A stretch of DNA of 64,000 bases. It comes from Shimia sp047124445 (GTDB lineage Bacteria; Pseudomonadota; Alphaproteobacteria; Rhodobacterales; Rhodobacteraceae). Where the stretch lies: the NCBI RefSeq assembly GCF_047124445.1, contig NZ_CP138921.1, forward strand, positions 3,658,001 through 3,722,000, read 5' to 3'. The first letter of the stretch is position 1; every line of letters starts with the position of its first letter. A model generated the notes under the pieces. That model had not been told where the DNA came from. It saw nothing but the letters and a program-made list of their open reading frames with translations, and searched no databases. Positions 1-7,139 of this stretch are shown in pieces. A program made the position numbers and the translations under genes.

Positions 1-759
1 CGCAATCACGGTGATGCGCACCGGGCTGATGCCTGCATAGAGCGCGCCGGACTCCGAATGCCCAAAGGCCCGGATCTGATACCCCAATTTGGTGCGCCAC
101 ATCAGCAGCCAGACAAACACACTTGCCGCCAGCGCCAGGAAGAAAGTCACGTTTGCCGGCGCGCCACGGAACATCTTGTTACTCTCGGTGGAGAACATGT
201 CCTGGAAAGATGGCAGGTGTGTTGCGTCCGGGAACTTCGCAGAGGCCGGGTCCATTGCACCCACGGGGCGCAGCAGTTCCACCAGCACGTAGTTCAGGAT
301 CGCCGCCGCGATGAAGTTGAACATGATGGTGGTGATCACGATGTGGCTGCCGCGTTTGGCCTGCAGATACGCCGGGATCAGAGCCCAAAGCGCGCCAAAC
401 AAGGCCGCGCCAACAGAGGCGCCAAGGATCGCAAGCGACCAATGGGGCCAAGGCACGTAGAGGCAGCACAGCGCCACGCCCAGACCACCCAACATCGCCT
501 GCCCTTCGCCACCGATGTTGAACAGTCGTGCGTGGAAGGCGACAGACACCGCCAGACCGGTGAAAATGAAGTTGGTAGCGTAGTACAGCGTATAGCCCCA
601 ACCGGATGACCGCATCAGCGCGCCATCAACCATCAGTTTCAGCGCTTCAATCGGATTTTCGCCAATGGCCAAAATCACAAGCGCAGAGAAAAACGCCGCC
701 AACAGCAGCGAAATCAAGGGGATCAGGACGATGTCAGCCCATTTAGGCATCTTATCCAT
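1..759 (-). CDS. BMP-type (nucleoside-like) ABC transporter permease, 3' part cut by the window edge
   Basis: Inner-membrane permease of an ABC importer whose other parts follow upstream on the same strand. Translation from the ATG at 757-759 begins MDKMPKWADIVLIPLISL and shows several hydrophobic segments and the LFNIGGEGQ motif typical of branched-chain/nucleoside-type permeases. The start is supported by a perfect AGGAGG (complement of 769-774) and an 8-nt overlap with the end of the ATPase gene, so translation is probably coupled. The frame stays open to base 1, so the C-terminal part lies outside the window. Substrate is inferred from the BMP-family binding protein: purine nucleosides or a related compound. 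A second permease gene probably follows off-window. Confidence 0.9.
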   Translation of the reverse strand, partial: MDKMPKWADIVLIPLISLLLAAFFSALVILAIGENPIEALKLMVDGALMRSSGWGYTLYYATNFIFTGLAVSVAFHARLFNIGGEGQAMLGGLGVALCCLYVPWPHWSLAILGASVGAALFGALWALIPAYLQAKRGSHIVITTIMFNFIAAAILNYVLVELLRPVGAMDPASAKFPDATHLPSFQDMFSTESNKMFRGAPANVTFFLALAASVFVWLLMWRTKLGYQIRAFGHSESGALYAGISPVRITVIA

Positions 760-2338
760 CGGCGGGAACCTCCTGTTGTGTGGTGTCGTTGCCGCCGTTG
801 CCATTGGCCACAGCGGATGTATCGGTGATCCCGGCCATCAACAGGCCCAGTTCTTTTTCGTTCGTCTGCGCCGCGTCACGCTCGCCGGTGATATGGCCGT
901 CAAACATGACGACAACACGATCCGCCAGCGACAGAATTTCTTCCAGTTCCACAGACACAAGCAGGATCGCTTTGCCCTGGTCGCGCAGGTTCACAACTTG
1001 CTGGTGGATGAACTCAATCGCGCCAATGTCCACGCCCCGTGTCGGTTGCCCGATCAACAGCAGGTCCGGGTTACGCTCAATCTCACGGGCCAGAACGATC
1101 TTCTGCTGGTTGCCGCCAGAGAAGTTTTTTGCTGCCAGCTTGGGATCGGGCGGACGCACATCAAAGCGCTGCATCTTGGCCTCGGCCTCGGAGTAGATGC
1201 CTTTGTTGTCCATCAGCAGGCCGTTCTGGAGTTCCGGCGAATGGTGATAGCCAAACACCGTGTTTTCCCAGGCGGCAAACTCCATGATCAGACCTTCGCG
1301 CTGCCGGTCTTCCGGCACGTGGCTTATCCCCGCGGCGCGGCGGGCCTGCCCATCGGCACCATGGCCGCTGAGCGGGATTTCCGCGCCGTTCATGGTGATG
1401 GTGCCGGTGCCATCGGCAAAGCCACCGAGCACTTCGAGCAGTTCGGACTGTCCGTTGCCCGCCACACCCGCGATGCCCACAATCTCACCCGCGCGCACGG
1501 TCAGGTCGATGCCTTTAACCCGCTCAACGCCAGCCTCGTCCACAACCCGCAGGCCCTTGATGTCCAGCACGGTCGCACCCGGCTCCGCAGGCTTTTTGTC
1601 AACACGCAGCAGAACTTTCCGGCCCACCATCAGCTCTGCCAGATGCTCCGGCGAGGTCTCGGCGGTTTTCACCGTTGCGGTCATCTCGCCGCGGCGCATC
1701 ACGGACACGGTGTCGGTATATTCCATGATCTCGCGCAGCTTGTGCGTGATCAGGATGATGGTTTTGCCCTCTTCGCGCAGACGATCCAGAATGCGGAACA
1801 GCTGATCCGCCTCCGCTGGCGTCAACACGCCGGTGGGCTCGTCCAGAATGAGGATTTCTGCCTTGCGATACAGCGCCTTGAGGATTTCCACCCGCTGCTG
1901 GTGACCTACGGAGAGGTTCTCGATCACCTCATCCGGGTCCACGTTCAGCCCGTATTCTTCGGCCAGATGCTTGAGCTCCTTGCGGGCGTTGCCCAGCGAG
2001 CTGTTCAGCATCGCGCCGTCTTCGGCCCCAAGAATGATATTCTCCAGCACGGTGAAGTTTTCCACCAGCTTGAAGTGCTGAAACACCATGCCAATGCCTG
2101 CGCGGATCGCGGCTTGGCTGTCCGGGATCAAGGTCTTCTGCCCCTTGATGAAAATCTCTCCGGCGTCGGCTTTGTAAAAGCCATACAAGATCGACATCAG
2201 CGTGGATTTGCCCGCGCCATTTTCGCCGATGATGCCGTGGATGGTGCCCGGTTGCACCGAAATCGAAATGTCCTTGTTTGCCTGGACAGGGCCAAAGGCT
2301 TTGGAAATGCCTTTGAGTTCAATGGCAGGCGCCGTCAT
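752..2338 (-). CDS. BMP-type (nucleoside-like) ABC transporter ATP-binding protein
   Basis: 528-aa cytoplasmic ATPase with two fused ABC domains, as in sugar/nucleoside importers of the RbsA/YufO type. The first domain has Walker A GENGAGKST (residues 38-46), a signature reading LSVGHQQRVEI and Walker B LILDEPTG. The second domain, from about residue 260, has a degenerate Walker A (GVAGNGQSE) and signature FSGGNQQKIVLA, which is normal for the family. It energises uptake through the adjacent permease. It overlaps the upstream NTF2-like gene by 4 nt (ATGA at 2335-2338) and the downstream permease by 8 nt, so all three are co-translated. Substrate inferred only from the binding protein. Confidence 0.95.
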   Translation of the reverse strand: MTAPAIELKGISKAFGPVQANKDISISVQPGTIHGIIGENGAGKSTLMSILYGFYKADAGEIFIKGQKTLIPDSQAAIRAGIGMVFQHFKLVENFTVLENIILGAEDGAMLNSSLGNARKELKHLAEEYGLNVDPDEVIENLSVGHQQRVEILKALYRKAEILILDEPTGVLTPAEADQLFRILDRLREEGKTIILITHKLREIMEYTDTVSVMRRGEMTATVKTAETSPEHLAELMVGRKVLLRVDKKPAEPGATVLDIKGLRVVDEAGVERVKGIDLTVRAGEIVGIAGVAGNGQSELLEVLGGFADGTGTITMNGAEIPLSGHGADGQARRAAGISHVPEDRQREGLIMEFAAWENTVFGYHHSPELQNGLLMDNKGIYSEAEAKMQRFDVRPPDPKLAAKNFSGGNQQKIVLAREIERNPDLLLIGQPTRGVDIGAIEFIHQQVVNLRDQGKAILLVSVELEEILSLADRVVVMFDGHITGERDAAQTNEKELGLLMAGITDTSAVANGNGGNDTTQQEVPADG

Positions 2339-2691
2339 TCAGGCTCTCCCAGTCCTGCGAAGCCAACCAGTCGCTGTGCGCGGCCTTCGGCATCTGGTTC
2401 GATAAAGTACTGTCCAAGCTGTTCTTTTCCATCCGCCATGCGGAACGCGACGGTGGCGCGGAACACACCGGCCGTGTCGCTCAGGTTGACCACCGCAGCG
2501 GTCGCGCCGGGGGCGTATTGCGAATACATCTCCACATAGCCAACCAGCGCGTCAAAATCAGTGACCGGTGCGTCAGTGCGGGGATCAAGGTAGGAAAAGT
2601 CAGGAGAGACAGCCGCACGCAAAGCATCTTTGCGTGTGTTTGCGTCGGTCTCGCCCCATGCGGCGAAAAAGGATTCGATCGCGTGTGACAT
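2335..2691 (-). CDS. NTF2-like (SnoaL-type) small protein inside the ABC transporter operon
   Basis: 118-aa soluble protein without signal peptide. Its start (SHAIESFFAAW), length and alternating strand pattern fit the NTF2-like/SnoaL fold, a cone-shaped domain used both by small enzymes and by ligand-binding proteins. No catalytic residues can be assigned with confidence. It lies between the binding-protein gene and the ATPase gene and shares ATGA with the ATPase gene, so it is made with the transporter. An NTF2-like gene is not a standard part of BMP transporter operons; it may act on the imported compound or simply be an inserted passenger. Function unknown. Confidence 0.8.
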   Translation of the reverse strand: MSHAIESFFAAWGETDANTRKDALRAAVSPDFSYLDPRTDAPVTDFDALVGYVEMYSQYAPGATAAVVNLSDTAGVFRATVAFRMADGKEQLGQYFIEPDAEGRAQRLVGFAGLGEPE

Positions 2692-2712
2692 TAGGGACCT
2701 CTTTTAAGTGGA

Positions 2713-2739
2713 AGGGCCGCGCCGGCACGGCACGGCCCT
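2713..2739 (-). other. Stem-loop between binding protein and downstream transporter genes
   Basis: AGGGCCG (2713-2719) pairs with CGGCCCT (2733-2739) around a GC-rich loop, in the 78-nt gap between the binding-protein gene and the NTF2-like gene. No long U tract follows on the minus strand, so it is more likely an mRNA-stabilising or partial attenuation hairpin than a full terminator. Such hairpins often keep the binding protein in excess over membrane components. The role is inferred. Confidence 0.45.
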
Positions 2740-2769
2740 GTCTCTAGCTCCGGGGCGACCCGGGTGTAC

Positions 2770-3759
2770 TTATTCTACTGGGCAGGTGTTGTCGCTCATG
2801 TAGTCGTGTACGGCCAGTTCACCGGACGCGATGGCGTCTTTTGCCATGTCCACTTTCGCTTTCATGTCCGCAGACACGAGGGAAGCGTTGTGCTCGTCCA
2901 TGGCGTAGTCGATGCCGCCGTTGGCCACACCCATCACGTTGAAGCCGGTTTCCAGGTCAACGCCTGCCTTCATGGCTTCGTAAACCGCGTTGTCTACGCG
3001 CTTCATCATGGAGGTCAGAACTTTGCCGGAGTGCAGGTGGTTCTGGTTGCTGTCCACACCTACAGACAGGATGCCTTCATCCGCTGCGGTCTGCAGAACA
3101 CCAACACCGGTGCCGCCAGCCGCTGCGTATACAACGTCCGCGCCCTGTGCGATCTGTGCTTTGGTCAGCTCAGAGCCTTTTACCGGGTCGTTCCATGCGG
3201 CAGGGGTGGTGCCGGTCATGTTCTGGATCACGGTGGCGTCTGGGTTCACAGCTTTCACGCCCTGAACGTAGCCACAGGCAAACTTACGGATCAGCGGGAT
3301 GTCCATGCCGCCGATGAAGCCCACGGTGCCGGACTTGGACGCTTGCGCGGCCATCATGCCAACCAGGTAGGAACCTTCGTGCTCGTTGAACACCACGGAA
3401 CGCACGTTTGGCGCGTCTACAACCATGTCGATGATGGCGAATTTGGTGTCTGGGTAGTCAGGCGCAACTTCGCTCAGCACGTTGCCGAAAGCAAAGCCGG
3501 TCATCACGATTGGGTTTGCACCCGCTTCTGCAAAACGACGCAGAGCCTGCTCACGCTGAGCTTCGGACTGCAGTTCGATTTCGCGGAAGGTGCCGCCGGT
3601 TTCATCCGCCCAACGGGTCGCGCCACCAAAGGCCGCTTCGTTGAAGGATTTGTCGAATTTGCCGCCGAGGTCAAAGATCAGCGCTGGCTCTGCCAGAGCT
3701 GCGCCTGCGGACAGGGCTGCGGCTGCGGCTGCGCCGAGGAATTTGTGCATGAGGCTCAT
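2770..3759 (-). CDS. BMP family ABC transporter substrate-binding protein
   Basis: 329-aa periplasmic binding protein of the BMP/PnrA/TmpC family, which binds purine nucleosides or related ligands for ABC import. It has a classic signal peptide (about residues 1-23, ending AGAALA before EPALIFDLGG) with no lipobox cysteine, so the mature protein should be free in the periplasm. The family pattern is visible: FDLGGKFDKSFNEAA near the mature N-terminus and ADVVYAAAGGTGVGVLQ in the second lobe. It is the first gene of the transporter operon, followed by a stem-loop and then the NTF2-like, ATPase and permease genes. A promoter candidate with three AACGGTC repeats lies 90-150 nt upstream. Confidence 0.95.
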   Translation of the reverse strand: MSLMHKFLGAAAAAALSAGAALAEPALIFDLGGKFDKSFNEAAFGGATRWADETGGTFREIELQSEAQREQALRRFAEAGANPIVMTGFAFGNVLSEVAPDYPDTKFAIIDMVVDAPNVRSVVFNEHEGSYLVGMMAAQASKSGTVGFIGGMDIPLIRKFACGYVQGVKAVNPDATVIQNMTGTTPAAWNDPVKGSELTKAQIAQGADVVYAAAGGTGVGVLQTAADEGILSVGVDSNQNHLHSGKVLTSMMKRVDNAVYEAMKAGVDLETGFNVMGVANGGIDYAMDEHNASLVSADMKAKVDMAKDAIASGELAVHDYMSDNTCPVE

Positions 3760-3847
3760 AAATGTCTCCCATATATTGAGCGGGTCGGTCGTTGTTTTGG
3801 CGAGCTGCCGTCCCGTCTGTTGTTTAGATCCCGCCGGATCATCGTGT

Positions 3848-3911
3848 TACTAAGGCGATTGAGACCGTTAGCGTCAACGATTTTTTGACCGTTTGGGCAA
3901 AAATGACCGTT
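3848..3911 (-). promoter_or_regulatory. Promoter candidate of the ABC operon with three AACGGTC repeats
   Basis: Read on the minus strand, TTGACG (complement of 3872-3877), an 18-nt spacer and TTAGTA (complement of 3848-3853) form a plausible sigma70 promoter. AACGGTC occurs three times in direct orientation (complements of 3905-3911, 3887-3893 and 3863-3869): two copies upstream of the -35 and one in the spacer. The layout suggests a regulator binding tandem sites. The regulator is not identifiable from this window. Confidence 0.45.
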
Positions 3912-3929
3912 CTCGAATCACACCTATGA

Positions 3930-4343
3930 CTACCTTAACGCCTTTTTCATAAGGCTGGCAGTGATTTGCTCTCCGTCCGGTCTGCTGTAGTAGCCAGGCC
4001 GCTCACCGCAGATTTCGTAGCCCGCCCGCTGATAGAGCGCAAGCGCCGCTGCGTTGTCTTGCGCGACCTCCAAAATCGCCCAACACGCTCCGCGTGTTTT
4101 TGATTCGGCTTCGAATTGACTCAATAAAATAAGGCCCAGCCCCTTGCGCTGGTGGTGCGGGTCCACCGCGATGGTCAGCAACTCCGCCTCATCCGCGATC
4201 ACCCGGCCCAAAGCGAACCCTACGTCACCTTCGATGGCAAAGGTCAGGCGCGAGCCCAACATGTCTGAAATTTCAGCAGCACTCCAAGCGCGGCTGTGGG
4301 GAAAAGCCGCTGCATAGATCGCCGCCATCGCCTCTGGCGTCAT
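3930..4343 (-). CDS. rimI: Ribosomal protein S18 alanine N-acetyltransferase (RimI-like GNAT)
   Basis: 137-aa GNAT acetyltransferase. The acetyl-CoA loop is visible as VDPHHQRKGLGLILL, followed by ILEVAQDNAAALALYQRAGY, the standard GNAT motif A/B layout of RimI. RimI acetylates the N-terminal alanine of ribosomal protein S18. It overlaps tsaB by 4 nt (ATGA), the common tsaB-rimI arrangement in bacteria, which supports the name over a generic GNAT. It is the last gene of the nfu-tsaB-rimI run. Confidence 0.88.
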   Translation of the reverse strand: MTPEAMAAIYAAAFPHSRAWSAAEISDMLGSRLTFAIEGDVGFALGRVIADEAELLTIAVDPHHQRKGLGLILLSQFEAESKTRGACWAILEVAQDNAAALALYQRAGYEICGERPGYYSRPDGEQITASLMKKALR

Positions 4344-4930
4344 GGCAGGATCACCGGTGCCGGATCTTTGGGCGGGGCCGCGTCTGCTGGCTTGATGTAC
4401 AGCGGGGCAGGGCGCGGCGGGTTGTCTTGGTACCGTTGCGCCGCCAATCGCGCGATCTGTTCCACGAGACTCGTGGCTTCTGGCGTTTCAAGCGACGTGT
4501 TTTGCGCGATCTGCGCAAGCTCGTCTTCGGAGGCCAAATAGGGCGTGCCGCCTTTCGGAAACAAATACCCTTGTCCACGGGGGGCGCCAACCATGGCCAC
4601 ACCGTCGCCACTCAATCCGGCTTCAATCGCATCAAAGCTATTCACGCCAACGGCCGGAATGCCCAGCCCGAGCGCCAGCCCACGCGCTGCGGACACCGAA
4701 ATCCGAATGCCGGTAAAGTTGCCCGGCCCAACACCCACGCCAATCGCATCCAGATCGGCAAAGGTTTTGCCACCTTCGGCCAAAACCTCTTCCAGCAGCG
4801 GCATCAGCCGTTCAGCCTGTCCGCGCTTCATCTCTTCTACCTTGCGCGCGATGATCTCATCTCCGCACAGCAAAGCGGCCGCGACATGCGCGGCCGATGT
4901 ATCAAAACTCAGAACCAGAGGGTTGGTCAT
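4340..4930 (-). CDS. tsaB: tRNA threonylcarbamoyladenosine biosynthesis protein TsaB
   Basis: 196-aa cytoplasmic protein of the ASKHA fold. The N-terminus LSFDTSAAHVAAAL and the conserved GVGVGPGNFTGIRISVSAARGLA stretch (about residues 65-85) are diagnostic of TsaB, the non-catalytic partner that works with TsaD and TsaE to make t6A at position 37 of ANN-decoding tRNAs. It follows nfu by only 9 nt and overlaps rimI, so the three genes are probably one transcript. Any iron control of the nfu promoter would therefore also reach tsaB and rimI. Confidence 0.95.
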   Translation of the reverse strand: MTNPLVLSFDTSAAHVAAALLCGDEIIARKVEEMKRGQAERLMPLLEEVLAEGGKTFADLDAIGVGVGPGNFTGIRISVSAARGLALGLGIPAVGVNSFDAIEAGLSGDGVAMVGAPRGQGYLFPKGGTPYLASEDELAQIAQNTSLETPEATSLVEQIARLAAQRYQDNPPRPAPLYIKPADAAPPKDPAPVILP

Positions 4931-4939
4931 GCCTGTGGC

Positions 4940-5503
4940 TTATACCGCAACAGGGCGCACTTCGGTCACTTCAGGGATGTAGTGACGCAGCAGGTTCTCG
5001 ATGCCCATTTTCAGGGTCAAAGTGGAAGAGGGGCAACCGGCGCAAGCGCCCTGCATGTGCAGGTACACAACGCCGCGATCAAACCCGTGGAAGGTGATGT
5101 CGCCACCATCCTGCGCCACAGCCGGACGCACGCGGGTGTCCAGCAGCTCCTTGATCTGACCCACAATCTCACCGTCTTCGCCGGTGTGCTCAGCGTGGCC
5201 GGATGGCGCCGCAGCATCGCCCGCCAAAACCGGCTGGCCGGACTGGAAGTGCTCCATGATCGCGCCCAGAATGGACGGCTTGATGTGGTCCCACTCAATG
5301 CCGTCGGCTTTGGTTACGGTGACAAAGTCATTGCCAAAGAAAACGCCAGCCACACCGTTTACCGCAAAGATGCGGGTCGCCAAAGGAGACGCCGACGCGC
5401 CGTCTGCGGTCGGGAAATCGGCGGTGCCAACTTCCAGCACGGTCTGGCCGGGCAGAAACTTCAACGTGGCGGGGTTTGGTGTGGATTCTGTTTGAATGAA
5501 CAT
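4940..5503 (-). CDS. nfuA: NifU-type Fe-S cluster carrier protein (Nfu)
   Basis: 187-aa Nfu protein that accepts and delivers Fe-S clusters. An N-terminal Nfu_N domain begins MFIQTESTPNPATLKFLPG and a C-terminal NifU domain carries the cluster-binding CAGC pair near residue 150. The start at 5503 is chosen because this N-terminus is the family's canonical one and AGGAAAGG sits just upstream; an in-frame ATG at 5557 would add 18 residues unlike the family. A TTGACT-N17-CATATC promoter and an Irr-type palindrome lie directly upstream, pointing to iron-responsive expression. Confidence 0.95.
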   Translation of the reverse strand: MFIQTESTPNPATLKFLPGQTVLEVGTADFPTADGASASPLATRIFAVNGVAGVFFGNDFVTVTKADGIEWDHIKPSILGAIMEHFQSGQPVLAGDAAAPSGHAEHTGEDGEIVGQIKELLDTRVRPAVAQDGGDITFHGFDRGVVYLHMQGACAGCPSSTLTLKMGIENLLRHYIPEVTEVRPVAV

Positions 5504-5528
5504 TGGCAGACCTTTCCTATCGGGAATT

Positions 5529-5557
5529 GATATGCGCCTGCGCATGGCATTAGTCAA
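5529..5557 (-). promoter_or_regulatory. sigma70-type promoter of nfu
   Basis: On the minus strand, TTGACT (complement of 5552-5557) and CATATC (complement of 5529-5534) are separated by exactly 17 nt. Transcription would start near 5521, about 18 nt before the ATG at 5503. Position and spacing are good; not tested. Confidence 0.55.
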
Positions 5558-5559
5558 GG

Positions 5560-5576
5560 TTTAGATTCATTCTAAA
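5560..5576. promoter_or_regulatory. Irr-type (ICE) box upstream of nfu
   Basis: TTTAGATTCATTCTAAA is a 17-bp palindrome flanked by a further G:C pair (5559/5577). It matches the alphaproteobacterial Irr consensus TTTAGAA-N3-TTCTAAA with a single mismatch. It lies just upstream of the -35 of the nfu promoter. Irr is the haem-responsive Fur-family regulator controlling haem, iron and Fe-S genes in this group. The match is seen; binding is inferred. Confidence 0.6.
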
Positions 5577-5599
5577 CTGAGGTTTGCCTGGATGGGCCT

Positions 5600-6055
5600 T
5601 TAGGTCACAGCTTCAAGCTGCTCCTTGGTCAAATCACCGGGTACCACCGTGATCGGCACCGGAAGGCTGCCGGAGTTGCGCGACAACTGAGACACCAGAG
5701 GACCAGGCCCCTTGCGGTCATTGCCCGCGCCCAGAACCAAGACACCGATCTCTTCGTCTTCTTTGATCTCCGCCAGGATCTCGTTCACCGCCTCGCCCTC
5801 ACGGATCTTCAACTCCGGATCGACCCCCTGCCGGTCCCGCATCCACTTGGCAAAGACCTCGTAATGCACCTCAATCCGCTCGCGGGTTTCCTCGCGCATC
5901 AAGTCGCTGACGCCAATCCAGTGGTTGAATTCTTCCGGCGGAATGATTGACAGGATTTTGACACCACCACCGGTACGTGCGGCCCGCATCGCTGCAAACC
6001 GCATCGCATTCAGACATTCCCGGCTGTCATCCAGCACCACGAGAAACTTGCGCAT
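5600..6055 (-). CDS. Universal stress protein, UspA family
   Basis: 151-aa single-domain Usp. The N-terminus MRKFLVVLDDSRECLNAMRF and the C-terminal nucleotide-loop pattern GAGNDRKGPGPLVSQL resemble the ATP-binding G-x2-G-x9-[ST] motif of the MJ0577-like subgroup. Cytoplasmic; role in stress survival is inferred from the family only. It precedes nfu on the same strand with a 96-nt gap that holds the nfu promoter, so it need not share the nfu transcript. Confidence 0.9.
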   Translation of the reverse strand: MRKFLVVLDDSRECLNAMRFAAMRAARTGGGVKILSIIPPEEFNHWIGVSDLMREETRERIEVHYEVFAKWMRDRQGVDPELKIREGEAVNEILAEIKEDEEIGVLVLGAGNDRKGPGPLVSQLSRNSGSLPVPITVVPGDLTKEQLEAVT

Positions 6056-6121
6056 AAGGCCCCTCCGTTTCCGCGATCATGCCGCCTAGCGCCTTGGCGC
6101 GCAATGTTTCTTTCTGTCGCG

Positions 6122-6985
6122 TTACGCGGAGGCCGCGGCCCAGTCCCAGTACATCTCGCGCACACGGCGTGTCATCGGACCAATCTGATACTGGCGCTCC
6201 TCAAAAGCTTTCACCGGCGTGACCTTGTTCATATTGCCAGACAGGAACACCTCGTCCGCCTCTTCAAAGTCGCCATAGCCCAGGATGGTTTCATGCACGG
6301 TCACGCCATCTGCGCGCAGGTTCTCGATGTGGCGCGCGCGGGTGATGCCCGCCAGGAAGGTGCCATTTGGAATTGGTGTAAACACTTCGCCATCGCGCAC
6401 CATGAACACATTGGCGGTGGCGGTTTCTGCCACATTGCCCATCGCGTCACAGGTCAGCGTGTTGTTGAACCCTTTGGCGCGGGCTTCGCGCAACATGCGC
6501 GCGTTGTTGGGGTAGAGGCAGCCCGCCTTGGCATTCACCACAGCGCTTTCCAAAACCGGACGGCGGAACTGGGTTTTACACAAAGATACAGCCGCATCCG
6601 GCGATGCCATAGGGATTTCCTCCAGACACACCGCAAAGCCTGTGGTGTCCGCGCTTGGCACAATCGCGGTGGCGTCGCCATCCAGTCCCCAATACATCGG
6701 GCGGATATAAACCGCCGCGCCCGGCGCGTAAGCTCTCAAACCCTCTTTTACAATCTCAACCATATCGTCGGTGGAGACTGTTGGCGTGAGCATCAGGGCC
6801 TCTGCCGAGCGATTGGTCCGCGCGCAATGCTTGTCCAGATCAGGCGTCAGCCCGTTCACTAGGCGTGCCCCGTCAAACACGTTGGAACCCAACCACGCGC
6901 CATGATCGGCGGCGCGGATGATCGACAGATCCCCGTCATGCCAAGAGCCGTTGTAATAGGTGCGGATGTTCGTGCCGGTCGCCAT
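6122..6985 (-). CDS. Class IV (branched-chain type) aminotransferase
   Basis: 287-aa PLP-dependent fold-type IV aminotransferase. The probable Schiff-base lysine is in VVNAKAGCLYPNN, and the conserved GNVAETATANVF and GTFLAGITRAR segments that hold the cofactor phosphate are present. The family interconverts branched-chain amino acids and 2-oxo acids, but some members act on D-amino acids or aminodeoxychorismate, so substrate is not certain. It stands alone, separated from the DUF2125-like gene by a strong terminator. Start ATG at 6983-6985 is preceded by AAAAGGACC. Confidence 0.88.
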   Translation of the reverse strand: MATGTNIRTYYNGSWHDGDLSIIRAADHGAWLGSNVFDGARLVNGLTPDLDKHCARTNRSAEALMLTPTVSTDDMVEIVKEGLRAYAPGAAVYIRPMYWGLDGDATAIVPSADTTGFAVCLEEIPMASPDAAVSLCKTQFRRPVLESAVVNAKAGCLYPNNARMLREARAKGFNNTLTCDAMGNVAETATANVFMVRDGEVFTPIPNGTFLAGITRARHIENLRADGVTVHETILGYGDFEEADEVFLSGNMNKVTPVKAFEERQYQIGPMTRRVREMYWDWAAASA

Positions 6986-7085
6986 GGCGCAGGTCCTTTT
7001 GCTGATTTGAGCGCGAGACTAGGCCGCGCTTGCCGCAACGTCCAGTGGGTCGCCGCAGGAAGGAACGCGACGTATCGGCCCAAGC

Positions 7086-7117
7086 AAAAAGGCCGCAGGA
7101 AAATCCCGCGGCCTTGA
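7086..7117 (-). terminator. Rho-independent terminator of the DUF2125-like gene
   Basis: On the minus strand AAGGCCGCGGG-ATTTTC-CTGCGGCCTT forms a long GC stem followed by TTTT. It ends 25-55 nt after the stop codon at 7140 and separates the gene from the aminotransferase. Confidence 0.85.
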
Positions 7118-7139
7118 ATGCATTTTGATGGAGAAGCGC

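Noticed and set aside
4427..5530. 367-codon frame antisense to tsaB and nfu
   Set aside because: Covers two recognised genes and has no family features.
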